64,000 bases of DNA from Vibrio artabrorum (GCF_024347295.1 NZ_AP025459.1:1116001-1180000); one strand, 5' to 3'. Positions 54,676 through 63,912 are shown, counted from the first letter of the stretch. A program made the numbers and translations. The notes: a model not told the origin generated them from the letters alone.

Positions 54676-54710
54676 GACTACTTTTTTCGTCACTTTTTTA
54701 AAAAGTAGTC
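54676..54710 (+). other. Hairpin between napA and napB
   Basis: GACTACTTTTT (54676-54686) pairs with AAAAAGTAGTC (54700-54710). It lies in the 123-base gap within the operon and lacks a downstream T-run, so it may be a processing or stability element. Confidence 0.65.
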
Positions 54711-54747
54711 CACTCAAAGAATTTGCCTTTAGGCGGAGAAATTAACC

Positions 54748-55203
54748 ATGAAAAAACTGATTATTGCCCTACTATCAGCTGGTCTTTTATTAGCGAGTGC
54801 CGCTCAAGCAGAGCTGGACAATCCAGGCGGCATTGGTGGTCTAGAATCTCTGCGTGGTGCAAGTGAACTGGAAGCAACGCGCGCAGCCGATAGCTTCAAA
54901 AAGTTCCCTCGTGACCAAGTACTTGATAGTGACTACGTCTACCAGCCCCCTTTGATACCTCATACGATTCGTAACTATGAAGTCTCTCTTAACGCTAACA
55001 AGTGTCTTTCTTGCCACAGCTGGAAAAACGCAAAAGAAATGGGGGCGACCAAAGTGAGCGTAACTCACTACATGAACCGTGAAGATGCGGTACTTGCAGA
55101 CGTCTCACCTCGTCGTTACTTCTGTCTACAGTGTCACGTACCTCAAGCTAATGCTAAACCATTAGTAGAGAATGAATTCAAACCTGTAGATTCACTGCGT
55201 TAA
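54748..55203 (+). CDS. napB: Diheme cytochrome c subunit NapB
   Basis: A 151-residue secreted protein (signal MKKLIIALLSAGLLLASAAQA). Two haem motifs, CLSCH (about residue 91) and CLQCH (about 130), plus GLESLRGASELEATRAAD and YQPPLIPHTI typical of NapB. It passes electrons from NapC to NapA. GGCGGAG stands shortly before the ATG. Confidence 0.94.
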   Translation: MKKLIIALLSAGLLLASAAQAELDNPGGIGGLESLRGASELEATRAADSFKKFPRDQVLDSDYVYQPPLIPHTIRNYEVSLNANKCLSCHSWKNAKEMGATKVSVTHYMNREDAVLADVSPRRYFCLQCHVPQANAKPLVENEFKPVDSLR

Positions 55204-55232
55204 TCGTAGCCAGAAGGTAAGAGAGGCTATAT

Positions 55233-55814
55233 ATGATAAAATTACTTAAAGCGTTTTGGAAAAGACTCGCGACACCCAGTAAAGCCGCGGTAGGGGTGGT
55301 GCTTTTCTTAGGATTCGCAGGCGGCCTTTTGTTCTGGGGGGCATTTAACACCGGTATGCAAGCAACCAACACAGAAGAGTTCTGTTCTGGCTGTCACGCG
55401 CCTATTGTTGCCGAAATCCAAGAAACCATTCACTACTCTAACCGCTCTGGTGTCCGTGCTATCTGTTCAGATTGCCATGTACCTCACGAGTGGACAGACA
55501 AAATTGTTCGTAAGGTTCAGGCATCTAAAGAGTTATACGCCCACTATATTGCGAAAACCATCAATACTGAAGAGAAGTTCAAAGCACGTCGTGCTCACCT
55601 TGCTGAACGAGAGTGGAAACGTATGAAAGATAATGATTCACTTGAGTGTCGAAACTGTCACCAGTTCGATTACATGGACTTCTCAGAACAGAGCCCTCGT
55701 AGTGCGAAACAGCACTCGACTGCGCTAGCTTCTGGTGACAAAACGTGCGTCGATTGTCACAAAGGTATCGCACATAAACTACCAGACATGCACGGTGTTG
55801 AAGGCTGGGAATAA
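55233..55814 (+). CDS. napC: Membrane tetraheme quinol dehydrogenase NapC
   Basis: A 193-residue NapC/NirT cytochrome. One N-terminal helix (AAVGVVLFLGFAGGLLFWGAF) then four CxxCH motifs: CSGCH, CSDCH, CRNCH, CVDCH. It oxidises quinol and feeds NapB. The gene starts 29 bases after napB. No napGH is present, so NapC is the only visible quinol route. Confidence 0.94.
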   Translation: MIKLLKAFWKRLATPSKAAVGVVLFLGFAGGLLFWGAFNTGMQATNTEEFCSGCHAPIVAEIQETIHYSNRSGVRAICSDCHVPHEWTDKIVRKVQASKELYAHYIAKTINTEEKFKARRAHLAEREWKRMKDNDSLECRNCHQFDYMDFSEQSPRSAKQHSTALASGDKTCVDCHKGIAHKLPDMHGVEGWE

Positions 55815-55825
55815 GGAGCGATTGA

Positions 55826-55963
55826 ATGAGTACTTTAGAAAGCATTATTTGGCACATCTTAGGTTACAGTGCGATGCCCGTAATCATTTTGGGTGGTTTC
55901 ATCGGTGTTGCTGCCGTGTCCCTTTGGATATTATCTTTCGGTAAAGACAAAGAAATCAAATAG
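55826..55963 (+). CDS. Small membrane protein at the end of the nap operon (TIGR02808-like)
   Basis: A 45-residue protein starting MSTLESIIWHILGYSAMPV, with one membrane helix (about residues 17-37) and a charged tail (GKDKEIK). AAGGAG precedes the ATG by about seven bases, and the gene begins 11 bases after napC, so it is surely translated with the operon. Short proteins of this kind follow nap or other respiratory operons in Vibrio and Shewanella; I recall a TIGR02808 family. A membrane subunit or assembly role like NapE is inferred. Confidence 0.8.
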   Translation: MSTLESIIWHILGYSAMPVIILGGFIGVAAVSLWILSFGKDKEIK

Positions 55964-56007
55964 ACATTCACAACTAAATGAGCCGAAACCTATTCTCTTG
56001 ATACTAG

Positions 56008-56037
56008 AAAGCCACTTCAATCTCCAGTGGCTTTTTA
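56008..56037 (+). terminator. Terminator of the nap operon
   Basis: AAAGCCACT (56008-56016) with AGTGGCTTT (56026-56034), continuing as TTTTT. Confidence 0.85.
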
Positions 56038-56121
56038 TTTCAGGAAGTGATGGTCTATTTGAGCAACCAAAACCATTCTTTAAACAAGAAATGGATCATT
56101 GTTGATACCAGATTCATGGCC

Positions 56122-56802
56122 TTACTCAGTAAAGGTTTTACCCGTGTTTACATCGAGATAAATTTTATTTTCCAGCGATAACCCATCGCAATAAATAAAA
56201 TATACATCACGGTTACGGTATTTCAGCGATTTTACCCACCCTCCTAACTCGTCAAAATCACTGGGGGCGCAATCACCTTCAGAGATCAGCTTAGCCACCG
56301 TATTTCGAAACATCTCTCGATGAGCCTTCAAGTCGTCGGATTTAACCAAGTACGAATCCAAGATCTCTTTATTTTCTTTTTCCGTGATAACCACTTCGTT
56401 GCTAGACAAGCCCGACATCGAAACCCATTTAGCCGTTTGCGGTTCCCCCTCGCGTAAGACGATGTAATCTGAAATACGAACCCAATTCCCTTTTGTCTCA
56501 AGCACTGTCACCTTTTTACCTTTATAAAGGTAATCGGTTATCAGACCATCTTTTTTCGGCTCATTTAGCACTTTAAGTTTTCGGTCTGCCACGTAAAAGT
56601 CCTTGGGCTCTTGCTCTGCCTCTGGTTTAAGAGTCATGACAGGGTCCAGTTTAGATTCAGATTTTATTGCGGTTTCTGCAACCGGCGCTTTGTTTTTTTC
56701 TGGTGATATTGGGTCTTTTTTCATTACTAAGAAGTAATATGCAGCTCCACCACCGCCCCCCAATATTAACAACGCAAGTAACGCGATCAGCGCTTTTTTC
56801 AT
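56122..56802 (-). CDS. Membrane-anchored protein with SH3-like domain
   Basis: A 226-residue protein. One N-terminal helix (ALIALLALLILGGGGGAAYYFLV, residues about 4-26) anchors it; residues about 75-135 resemble a bacterial SH3 fold (LKVLNEPKKDGLITDYLYKGKKVTVLETKGNWVRISD), and a C-terminal domain holds two Cys (GDCAPSDF and YCDGLSL). The ATG at 56802 is preferred. SH3b domains often contact peptidoglycan. Function unknown. It is divergent from the secreted 191-residue protein next to it. Confidence 0.7.
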   Translation of the reverse strand: MKKALIALLALLILGGGGGAAYYFLVMKKDPISPEKNKAPVAETAIKSESKLDPVMTLKPEAEQEPKDFYVADRKLKVLNEPKKDGLITDYLYKGKKVTVLETKGNWVRISDYIVLREGEPQTAKWVSMSGLSSNEVVITEKENKEILDSYLVKSDDLKAHREMFRNTVAKLISEGDCAPSDFDELGGWVKSLKYRNRDVYFIYCDGLSLENKIYLDVNTGKTFTE

Positions 56803-56906
56803 CAAATCTACCAACTTTCTGTTTTAGGTATTTGTCCAGTGTACATCAACTCATGCAGCCACTCATCTATACTCTCTACAACGAGCACTGTAAATGGAGG
56901 GAAATC

Positions 56907-57482
56907 ATGCGAGTTTGGGCAACCGTTACAATGATAAGTCTCTCTTTAAATGCCACCGTCACACACGCAAGCCAATGCAACCATGACAACTGGCAAACAC
57001 TTTTAGAGCGTCAACTCTCTACTGAAAAGCACTACAATCAATACACTCTGGAATTCAATCAAGCTTTGTTTCGTTATCAATCACAAACACTCCTCTCCAC
57101 ACATTTCACAGAAAAGCAGATCATTAAACTTTGGGACAAATACAAAGATAGATTTAACGTACAGCTCAATAATCATATGAATACCGCTTATCTTACTGCT
57201 GAAGTACTGTTAAAACGAGCGGATGCTGTCTCTGCTAAACAGGAAGACGCTCAATCTCTAAAGCGTGCGTGGCAATCCCTCGCTAAGCATTGTGAAGTAT
57301 CAAGATTATTCCTCCAATATCAAAGTGCTTTGTTACACGTCCAAGGATCACAATCCCTAGTGAAAGATATCAACACACTCAGCGAAAAATTTCGTCAACT
57401 TTCATTAAGATACCGTAACGAAGCCACGATACTCGATGGCGTGCGTCAAGAAAAGCAACCAACTCAAGACGTATTGAACTAA
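56907..57482 (+). CDS. Secreted helical protein of unknown function
   Basis: A 191-residue protein with a signal peptide (MRVWATVTMISLSLNATVTHA, cleaved before SQCNHDN). The mature part is rich in helix and Gln/Lys, with two Cys (QCNHDNW and KHCEVSRL) that could form a disulfide. GGAGGG stands six bases before the ATG at 56907, so longer readings from 56667 are not needed. No family recognised. It lies divergent to the SH3-like gene with a 104-base gap. Confidence 0.7.
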   Translation: MRVWATVTMISLSLNATVTHASQCNHDNWQTLLERQLSTEKHYNQYTLEFNQALFRYQSQTLLSTHFTEKQIIKLWDKYKDRFNVQLNNHMNTAYLTAEVLLKRADAVSAKQEDAQSLKRAWQSLAKHCEVSRLFLQYQSALLHVQGSQSLVKDINTLSEKFRQLSLRYRNEATILDGVRQEKQPTQDVLN

Positions 57483-57729
57483 AGCATCATCGACACCTCG
57501 GTATCTAGCTGACTATGTTCATCGCTAAACATTCCGATCAACCACCAATTAACGTTCTATCAATAATTTGTAAAAATATTGTTTCAATTACCAACAATCT
57601 CGCTCAGTTCCCGACCAACACCAACACTCAAGTGAGAGGCTTATCACAAAATAGATTTACAAAAGCCAGAAAATTGTTATCATGATTTTTCATATAACTT
57701 AATAACAAGAAACATTTTGGCTAGGTAAT

Positions 57730-57972
57730 ATGCAAAAAACTATGGCTTTCAACTGCTTGAGCAACACGGAAGGAACTGCAGAGGTAAGAGGTAAACTTTT
57801 ATCTGTCGCGAAACACATGGAAGAATTCGGTTCCGTAAGTGAGCTCGAATTATGTAGGATTTTTGGAGAGACCATTTGGAATGATGGTGTGGATTATCAT
57901 TCACATGCTTTTTCATTCAGAATTAATGCACAGACTGGAGATTGTTCAATCTCTCACTTTAAATATCACTAA
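57730..57972 (+). CDS. Small protein of unknown function
   Basis: An 80-residue protein (MQKTMAFNCLSNTEGTAEVRG and YHSHAFSFRINAQTGDCSISHF). The N-terminal part looks helical and the end beta-like. A weak AGG lies before the ATG. It is followed by an 18-base perfect palindrome. No family recognised; coding status is likely but not certain. Confidence 0.5.
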   Translation: MQKTMAFNCLSNTEGTAEVRGKLLSVAKHMEEFGSVSELELCRIFGETIWNDGVDYHSHAFSFRINAQTGDCSISHFKYH

Positions 57973-58002
57973 ATTTTTTGCCTATTATCTACGGAGTGTG
58001 CC

Positions 58003-58020
58003 TAACGGAGCGCTCCGTTA
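58003..58020. repeat. Perfect 18-base palindrome
   Basis: TAACGGAGCGCTCCGTTA reads the same on both strands. No T-run follows. It lies 31 bases after the stop of the 80-residue gene. It could be a dimeric protein site or part of an intergenic element. Confidence 0.85.
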
Positions 58021-58245
58021 TGGTTGAGGTATCGCTTAACTCCCTTCATCGACGAACACTAAGGCGATTTATGACTTCGGTAAGGAATCGCGATAGGTTA
58101 AGCCGACGTACCACCTTCTCAATATGATTTTATGGCTTAGACTGCTCAGACTGTCCTATTGCTGTAGGTCTGTCTAAAATCTGCTTTTGATAAGTTCGCT
58201 TCTCCATTAAACTGTCCAACCTTTTTGCCCATCCAAGAGAACACC

Positions 58246-58719
58246 ATGCAACGCGACTACACATTAACTTGCTTAACCACTATGCCTCGTGAAGAACTCG
58301 AAGAATTTAGTTTAAGAATGATCCATCGTCTTGTTCCTGAGGAAGCCATGACGGAACTATTTACGTTCGAGCAAGAAGAAGTGGCCAGTGAAGAGCGTAT
58401 GCAATCAGCCAAATTCGATGCGATGTTACGCATGACGGCGATCGCATTGAGTGAAGTTAATCTTGCGTTTAGTGAGTCGGAAAACTCTCAACAAAATATC
58501 GAACGAATGACTCGCTTATTGCTTTGGCACTTCTATGCAATATCGTTCAACCTCGAGCAAGCCATTAGCCTTAAAGTTCACTGTAATAAAGTCGAGAAAA
58601 TTTTGTTGCAAGCACCAACAGAAGCATTTGGCTGGGTAAAAGAGCTGACAGAGTTGCTTCATTTTTATGCCAAGATAAATGACAATAACGGATTGAGTGA
58701 AAGTAACCAATCCAAATAA
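58246..58719 (+). CDS. Helical protein of unknown function
   Basis: A 157-residue cytoplasmic protein, almost all helix, with acidic stretches (EEAMTELFTFEQEEVASEERMQ and LAFSESENSQQNIERMTRLL). The ATG at 58246 follows AAGAGA with five bases spacing; a reading seven codons longer has no ribosome site. No family recognised and no partner gene close by. Confidence 0.7.
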   Translation: MQRDYTLTCLTTMPREELEEFSLRMIHRLVPEEAMTELFTFEQEEVASEERMQSAKFDAMLRMTAIALSEVNLAFSESENSQQNIERMTRLLLWHFYAISFNLEQAISLKVHCNKVEKILLQAPTEAFGWVKELTELLHFYAKINDNNGLSESNQSK

Positions 58720-58843
58720 TTTTACTCTCTAAATGAGCAAGGAAAGCGAGACAAGACACCTATCCCTACACTCTCTCTGTTGTTCTGTCGCTTCGTTATA
58801 TCGACGTTAAGAGAGGTATGTTCAATCGCCTAACTTTGCCACG

Positions 58844-58876
58844 TAAAAAGGCCTGATCCATATAGCGATCAGGCCT
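58844..58876 (-). terminator. Terminator of yggL
   Basis: AGGCCTGATC (58849-58858) with GATCAGGCCT (58867-58876); A5 on the + strand gives a T-run in the leftward transcript. Confidence 0.8.
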
Positions 58877-58949
58877 CTATTGTGCCGTTGTCAGTCAAGC
58901 AAGACAACCGAATTAAGTCTGTGATGTAAACCAACAGCACAGCATAAAT

Positions 58950-59291
58950 TTAGAACATGTAATTTGCGTCAATAAGCTCACTGACTTCAACGCTAGACAC
59001 TTCTGGGCGAGCTTCAAGCCATTGTGCAACTTGCAGTTGTTCTGCTTCTGTTACTGAACGGTAGCGCTCAATTGAGCATAAGAAACCTTCAAACAACTCA
59101 AGGCCGCCACCACCAAAGCACAGACCGATGCTGTCGATGAAATCAATGAACTCGTCAATGAACACATCGTATTGGTCAAAATCAGCAATCGAAGTTTTGC
59201 AGCTTAGTTCAAAACCCAGAATCGCGAATTCACCTAGGTATAATTTTTTGCGTAGGCGGCGATTTTTGTTGTCGATTTTATCTAATTTCAT
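58950..59291 (-). CDS. yggL: YggL family (DUF469) protein
   Basis: A 113-residue protein. It starts MKLDKIDNKNRRLRKKLYLGEFAILGFEL and contains FIDEFIDFIDSIGLCFGGGGLELFEGFLC and EVSSVEVSELID, the three conserved blocks of YggL. YggL was reported to associate with the 50S ribosomal subunit in E. coli. The ATG at 59291 is preferred because it directly precedes the conserved block. Single-gene unit. Confidence 0.88.
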   Translation of the reverse strand: MKLDKIDNKNRRLRKKLYLGEFAILGFELSCKTSIADFDQYDVFIDEFIDFIDSIGLCFGGGGLELFEGFLCSIERYRSVTEAEQLQVAQWLEARPEVSSVEVSELIDANYMF

Positions 59292-59425
59292 AACTGTCTC
59301 TCTTTTCGTTTGATAAAGCATTTATACACAGTTCTACCCTAATCCCCAAGAGTTTTGTACTGCACGAGAGTGTTAAGGGCAAATTCGTGCTACAGAAACA
59401 AAACCTTAATCAAATCTATAAAAAT

Positions 59426-59443
59426 CTGTCACTTAACTGCTTC
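59426..59443 (+). promoter_or_regulatory. Candidate Pho box upstream of phoX
   Basis: CTGTCAC-TTAA-CTGCTTC: the first heptamer is close to CTGTCAT and the second retains CTG and the final C at 11-base spacing. It lies about 100 bases before the phoX ATG. Confidence 0.45.
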
Positions 59444-59544
59444 ACGATTAGTCACACATTGACCCAACTTATTAACTCATTAGTTAATAACCGAGTTGGT
59501 CATGAATAACGAATAATAAAGTCAGCCAATAGGAAGCAGTCAAG

Positions 59545-61553
59545 ATGAGCAAGGAAACATTTGATAGCACTCGTTTTAACAAGAGTAACAACAAGCCATT
59601 CGAAGAAGTTCTAGATGCGAACCTTTCAAGAAGAAATGTTCTCAAAGGCGGTTTAGGCATCAGTGCAATGACCGCATTTGGTGCTTTTGGTTTAGCAGGC
59701 CACAGCACAGCGCACGCGGCGATAGCATCATCTAGCGCACCGCAAAAAAGCACTGCTACGCTTGCATTCGAATCGGTTAAAGGCTCATTGACAGACAGTG
59801 TCGTTGTGCCAAAAGGCTATACAGCACAAGTATTGGTTCCTTGGGGTACTCCACTTAACAAACAAGGAAAGGCGTGGTTAGAAGACGGCACCAACAACGC
59901 ACAAGATCAAGCTAACTCATTGGGCATGCACCACGACGGCATGCACTTCTTCCCGCTTAATGGCAACAGCAACGATGGTTTGTTGGTGATTAACCACGAA
60001 TACATCGACCAAAAAGCACTGCACGCTAATGGTCCGACATACGATGAAGGTAACCGCCCTAGCCTTGATGAAGTACGTAAAGAGATCAACGCGCACGGCG
60101 TCAGTGTGGTTCGTGTGAAATTGGAAGGCAACCAATGGGTGATGATCGATAACGATCCTCTGAACCGCCGCTACACGGGCGCGACCGTAATGGATCTGTC
60201 TGGTCCTGTTGCTCACAGTGAATTTACCAAAACCAAATTCTCACAAGACGGCAGCCAAGCTCGTGGTACGTTGAACAACTGTGGTAATGGCTACACGCCA
60301 TGGGGCACTTACCTAACGTGTGAAGAAAACTGGCCTGGTTATTTCGTTAACAAAGGCGAGACAACGCCAGCGCAACAACGTATTGGTATCGCTACAGACA
60401 AAACACGTTACGGTTGGGATACGCTTTCAGGTAACAAACAAGAACGCTTAGACGAGTTTGCACGTTTTGACGTAACACCAACAGGCGAGTCAGCAATGGA
60501 CGATTACCGTAACGAAGCACACGGTCACGGCTACATTGTTGAAATCGACCCATACACAGCAAACTCTCGCGCTAAAAAACGTTCTGCACTGGGTTGTTTC
60601 CGTCACGAAGGCTGTACGTTTGGTAAGTTGACCGAAGGCGAGCCGATTGTATTCTACTCTGGTCACGATTCTCGCTTTGAATACCTGTACAAATTCGTTT
60701 CTGAGGAGAAATGGGACCCACGTGACGCAGAGCCAAGCAATCGTCTAAGTGCCGGTGACAACTGTATGTGGCTAAGTTCAACGATGACGGTTCAGGTACT
60801 TGGCTACCACTAACGTTGGGCAGTAAGACGACAAACGGCGGCAAGCTAGGTGATTCATTTGATTCTCAAGCAGCGCTTATCATCAATACAGCAGGCGCTG
60901 CCGACCTTGTTGGTGCAACGCCAATGGATCGCCCTGAATGGTGCTCTGTTGACCCAATGACAGGTACGGCTTACCTAACGCTGACGAATAACAACAAGCG
61001 TAAAGAAGCGAACTCTGCGAACCCTCGCGTAGACAACAAGTTCGGTCATGTTATCCGTTGGGATGAAGGCAAGACGGCAGGCGAGTTCGATTGGGATATC
61101 TTCGTATTTGGCTCACCAGCAGTGGAAAACACGTCTATTAACCGTTCTGGTCTAACAGACATGAACCAATTCGCGAGCCCTGACGGCTTAGCGTTTGATG
61201 CTCGTGGCATTTTGTGGATTCAGACAGATAACGGCGCAGACGAAGTCACTGGCTACACCAATGACCAAATGCTCGCAGTGGTTCCATCTCAGCTAACGGA
61301 TGACAACGGCAACAGCGCGGTGATTGATGCAAACAACCAAGCACAGCTTAAACGCTTCCTTGTGGGTCCAAACGGTTGTGAAGTAACTGGCTTTACTATT
61401 AGCTCAGATTTCAAGTCACTGTTTGTGAACATTCAACACCCTGCAAATTGGCCATCGTCTGAAGATGCAACGGCTCAGACTCAGGGCAACGTTCGTCCAA
61501 GAGCATCTACGGTTGTGATTCGTCGTGAAGACGGCGGTGAAATCGCGGTTTAA
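59545..61553 (+). pseudogene. phoX: PhoX-type alkaline phosphatase, frameshifted
   Basis: The two halves of a DUF839/PhoX phosphatase lie in different frames. The first (from 59545) has a Tat signal (RRNVLKGGLG, residues about 29-38) and core motifs such as GNGYTPWGTYLTCEENWPGYF and GCFRHEGCTF; it ends at 60813 soon after LSAGDN. The second (useful from about 60755) begins LYVAKFNDDGSGTW and runs to 61553. The break is at about 60752-60757; the expected stretch between SAGD and KLYVAKF is missing about seven codons, so a short deletion caused it. Ca2+-dependent PhoX is normally one chain of about 650-690 residues. Confidence 0.85.
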
Positions 61554-61621
61554 TACGCAAATCTAGCTAAGCTCAGCAATCTTACTGTTATCTCGTTTCC
61601 GTTCGCTAGCTAAGTAAAATC

Positions 61622-61660
61622 AAAAAGAGCGATAAAGCCAAATGCCCTATCGCTCTTTTT
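61622..61660. terminator. Terminator after phoX
   Basis: AAAAAGAGCGATA (61622-61634) with TATCGCTCTTTTT (61648-61660). Confidence 0.85.
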
Positions 61661-61719
61661 ATATTCTATGCATTCTTCGGTTTAAGTAAGAATCCGAATT
61701 TTCAAAACTCACCATAATC

Positions 61720-61785
61720 CTAAGTAGTCATCATCCCAAGTACGCGTCATCCTCGAGAAGGAGGAACGACTGAATCGGGGATCTC
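61720..61785. repeat. Candidate dispersed intergenic repeat
   Basis: The words GTCATCCTCGAGAAGGAGG and ACTGAATCGGGGATCTC (about 61747-61785) resemble short interspersed elements I recall from Vibrio intergenic regions. CCTC and GAGG can pair around GAGAAG. Only one copy is seen in this window. Confidence 0.4.
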
Positions 61786-61822
61786 TAACCGTTATCGCTG
61801 ATCGCAATACCGTTAATCACAG

Positions 61823-62443
61823 TTAACTCACGAACAACCACACACCAACGCCCATCATCAATGTACCAGCAATGCGGTTCATCAACTTGACGTTATCGGC
61901 TTTACCTAACATGTGTTTAAGGCTCTTACCACCCGTTGCATACAAGGTCATGCAGACAAATTCTGAAACCAGAATAATAGAAACGAGAATGAACAACTGC
62001 GGTGCTAAGTCTTTATTACTGTTAATGAAAGGAGGCAGTAACGAAATCATGAATGCCCACCCTTTCGGATTGGCGATTGCAGTGACGAAGCCTTGAACTA
62101 CAAGATCCCAGTCGTTATTGATTTGAACCGCTTGATTGTCGGTACTGATTGCTAGCTTGCCTCTTGAGCGCCACATCTGAACGCCTAAGTAAAATAAGTA
62201 TCCAGCACCAATAAATTTAAAGCCCGTAAATAACCACGGGTAATTAAGCATTATTGACGCGATCCCCAATACCGCGGCAACGGAAACCACTGCCACACCC
62301 GCAACTTCACCCACCATCATCCACAACGTACGCTTGTAGCCAATGCTCATTCCTAGCGTCAAAGCCAAGGTCATACACATACCGGGCGTGATTGACACAA
62401 AGAAAAACGTGGGAATAAAAGCCCAAAGTAGTGTGCTATCCAT
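61823..62443 (-). CDS. LysE-family translocator
   Basis: A 206-residue inner-membrane exporter of the LysE/RhtB family with about six helices. It shows the family start (FFVSITPGMCMTLALTLGMSIGYKRTLWMMVGE) and the AIANPKGWAFMISLLPPFIN motif. Such proteins export amino acids or related metabolites. It is alone, facing phoX. Substrate not predictable. Confidence 0.9.
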   Translation of the reverse strand: MDSTLLWAFIPTFFFVSITPGMCMTLALTLGMSIGYKRTLWMMVGEVAGVAVVSVAAVLGIASIMLNYPWLFTGFKFIGAGYLFYLGVQMWRSRGKLAISTDNQAVQINNDWDLVVQGFVTAIANPKGWAFMISLLPPFINSNKDLAPQLFILVSIILVSEFVCMTLYATGGKSLKHMLGKADNVKLMNRIAGTLMMGVGVWLFVS

Positions 62444-62580
62444 ATTATTACCTTATCGACTTATTTTTATTTACTGGTTCTTACTTTTATTTGATGCTTC
62501 TTATTATTACGCGGGCTCGAAATGAAGCGAGGTGAAACAAAGTAGTGATGACAATAAACAACATTGCGATCAATACAAAC

Positions 62581-62609
62581 AAAAAGAGCCACATAACAGT
62601 GGCTCTTTT
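62581..62609. terminator. Terminator of the RNA helicase gene
   Basis: AAAAGAGCCAC with GTGGCTCTTTT around loop ATAACA; usable on both strands. Confidence 0.85.
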
Positions 62610-62625
62610 CAATCACCAACCGTAA

Positions 62626-63912
62626 TTACTTACGACGGTTTTTAATTCGCTTCATCATAGTCAAACGACGTTCAGCGCTTGCTTGATCTTGTGGCTCTTC
62701 GTTCGCGTTATTCTTACGGCCCTGACGGTTTTTGTAAGCCGATTTGGTGTTCAGCTTCTCGATGTAAGCATCACGTTTCTTCGGTTCATAACCCGGTTGT
62801 TCAACACGACGAATACGTTGTTGAATCAGTTTTTCAACTTGAACAACAGTCAGCTCTTCTTCGCGGTTAACGAAAGAGATTGCGTGACCTTGTTTACCTG
62901 CGCGACCTGTACGACCAATACGGTGAACATAATCTTCCGCTAGGAAAGGCATGTCGTAGTTAATTACGTGCGGTAAGTCTTCGATATCAAGGCCACGAGC
63001 CGCAACGTCGGTTGCCACCATCACACGTGCTCTACCTTCTTTGAAATCATCCAACGCACGACGACGAGCGCTTTGCGCTTTATCACCGTGACAAAGTACC
63101 GCTTTAATGCCGTCAAGCTTAAGCTCTTTAACTACATTATTCGCTGTTTCTTTGTAGTTCACGAACACAAGAACCTGACGCCAGTTTTTTCGGCCGATAA
63201 GCTCAGAAAGCAGTTCAGTTTTACGTTCTTGATCCACAGGGTAAACCACGTGACCAACAGTCGCAGCCGTTGAGTTTTCGCGCTCAACACTAATACGTTT
63301 TGGTTTACGTAGAATATCAACAGACAGTTGGTTTAACTGAGTCGAAGTCGTTGCCGAGAACATCATGATTTGCGGTGATGTTTCTACATCCAACATGATC
63401 TTACGAACGGCATTGATAAAGCCCATATCAAGGATACGGTCAGCTTCATCGAATACTAGAAATTCTAGGTTGGCGATAGACACGTTACCCGCTTCTAAGT
63501 GCTCCTCTAAACGGCCAGGTGTTGCAACCAAAATATCGACACCCAGTTCTAGTTGACGAACTTGTGAAGACATTTTATTACCACCGTAAACCGCAGCAAC
63601 GCTCAGTTCTGTGTATTTAACGTAGTCTTTGATATTTTGAGCGATCTGCGCAGCAAGCTCACGAGTTGGAGCAAGAATAAGGCCGCGAGCCGTCCCTCTC
63701 GACGCTTTTTTACCGCTGTTCAAAAGGTGTTGGATAACAGGCAATGAAAATGCCGCTGTTTTACCCGTACCGGTTTGAGCAGTAGCAAAAATATCATGGC
63801 CTTTACGAGCCATTGGAATCGCTTTTTGTTGAATTGGAGTGAGTTTTTCATAACCACACTCAGTCAACGCTTTGACTAATTCAGGAGCAAAACCTTGAGA
63901 GGAAAATGACAT
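62626..63912 (-). CDS. rhlE: DEAD-box RNA helicase, RhlE-like
   Basis: A 428-residue ATP-dependent RNA helicase. In order: Q motif (LTPIQQKAIP), motif I AQTGTGKT, Ia PTRELAAQ, TPGR, DEAD at about residue 152 (VFDEADRILDMGF), SAT, ATDVAARGLDIEDLP and HRIGRTGRAG. The C-terminal tail is basic (MMKRIKNRRK). The front SFSSQGFAPELVKALTECGY and the VARG-like middle fit RhlE rather than SrmB or DeaD. It likely helps ribosome assembly or RNA decay. It has its own terminator; the promoter is partly outside the window. Confidence 0.9.
   Translation of the reverse strand: MSFSSQGFAPELVKALTECGYEKLTPIQQKAIPMARKGHDIFATAQTGTGKTAAFSLPVIQHLLNSGKKASRGTARGLILAPTRELAAQIAQNIKDYVKYTELSVAAVYGGNKMSSQVRQLELGVDILVATPGRLEEHLEAGNVSIANLEFLVFDEADRILDMGFINAVRKIMLDVETSPQIMMFSATTSTQLNQLSVDILRKPKRISVERENSTAATVGHVVYPVDQERKTELLSELIGRKNWRQVLVFVNYKETANNVVKELKLDGIKAVLCHGDKAQSARRRALDDFKEGRARVMVATDVAARGLDIEDLPHVINYDMPFLAEDYVHRIGRTGRAGKQGHAISFVNREEELTVVQVEKLIQQRIRRVEQPGYEPKKRDAYIEKLNTKSAYKNRQGRKNNANEEPQDQASAERRLTMMKRIKNRRK

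Noticed and set aside
57999..58105. Integron attC site
   Set aside because: GCCTAAC and GTTAAGC are present, but the inner L boxes and a continuous imperfect stem could not be found by eye, and no cassette array is visible.
60740..60813. Programmed frameshift in phoX
   Set aside because: No slippery heptamer or stimulatory structure is evident, and conserved residues are missing at the break, which fits a deletion better.
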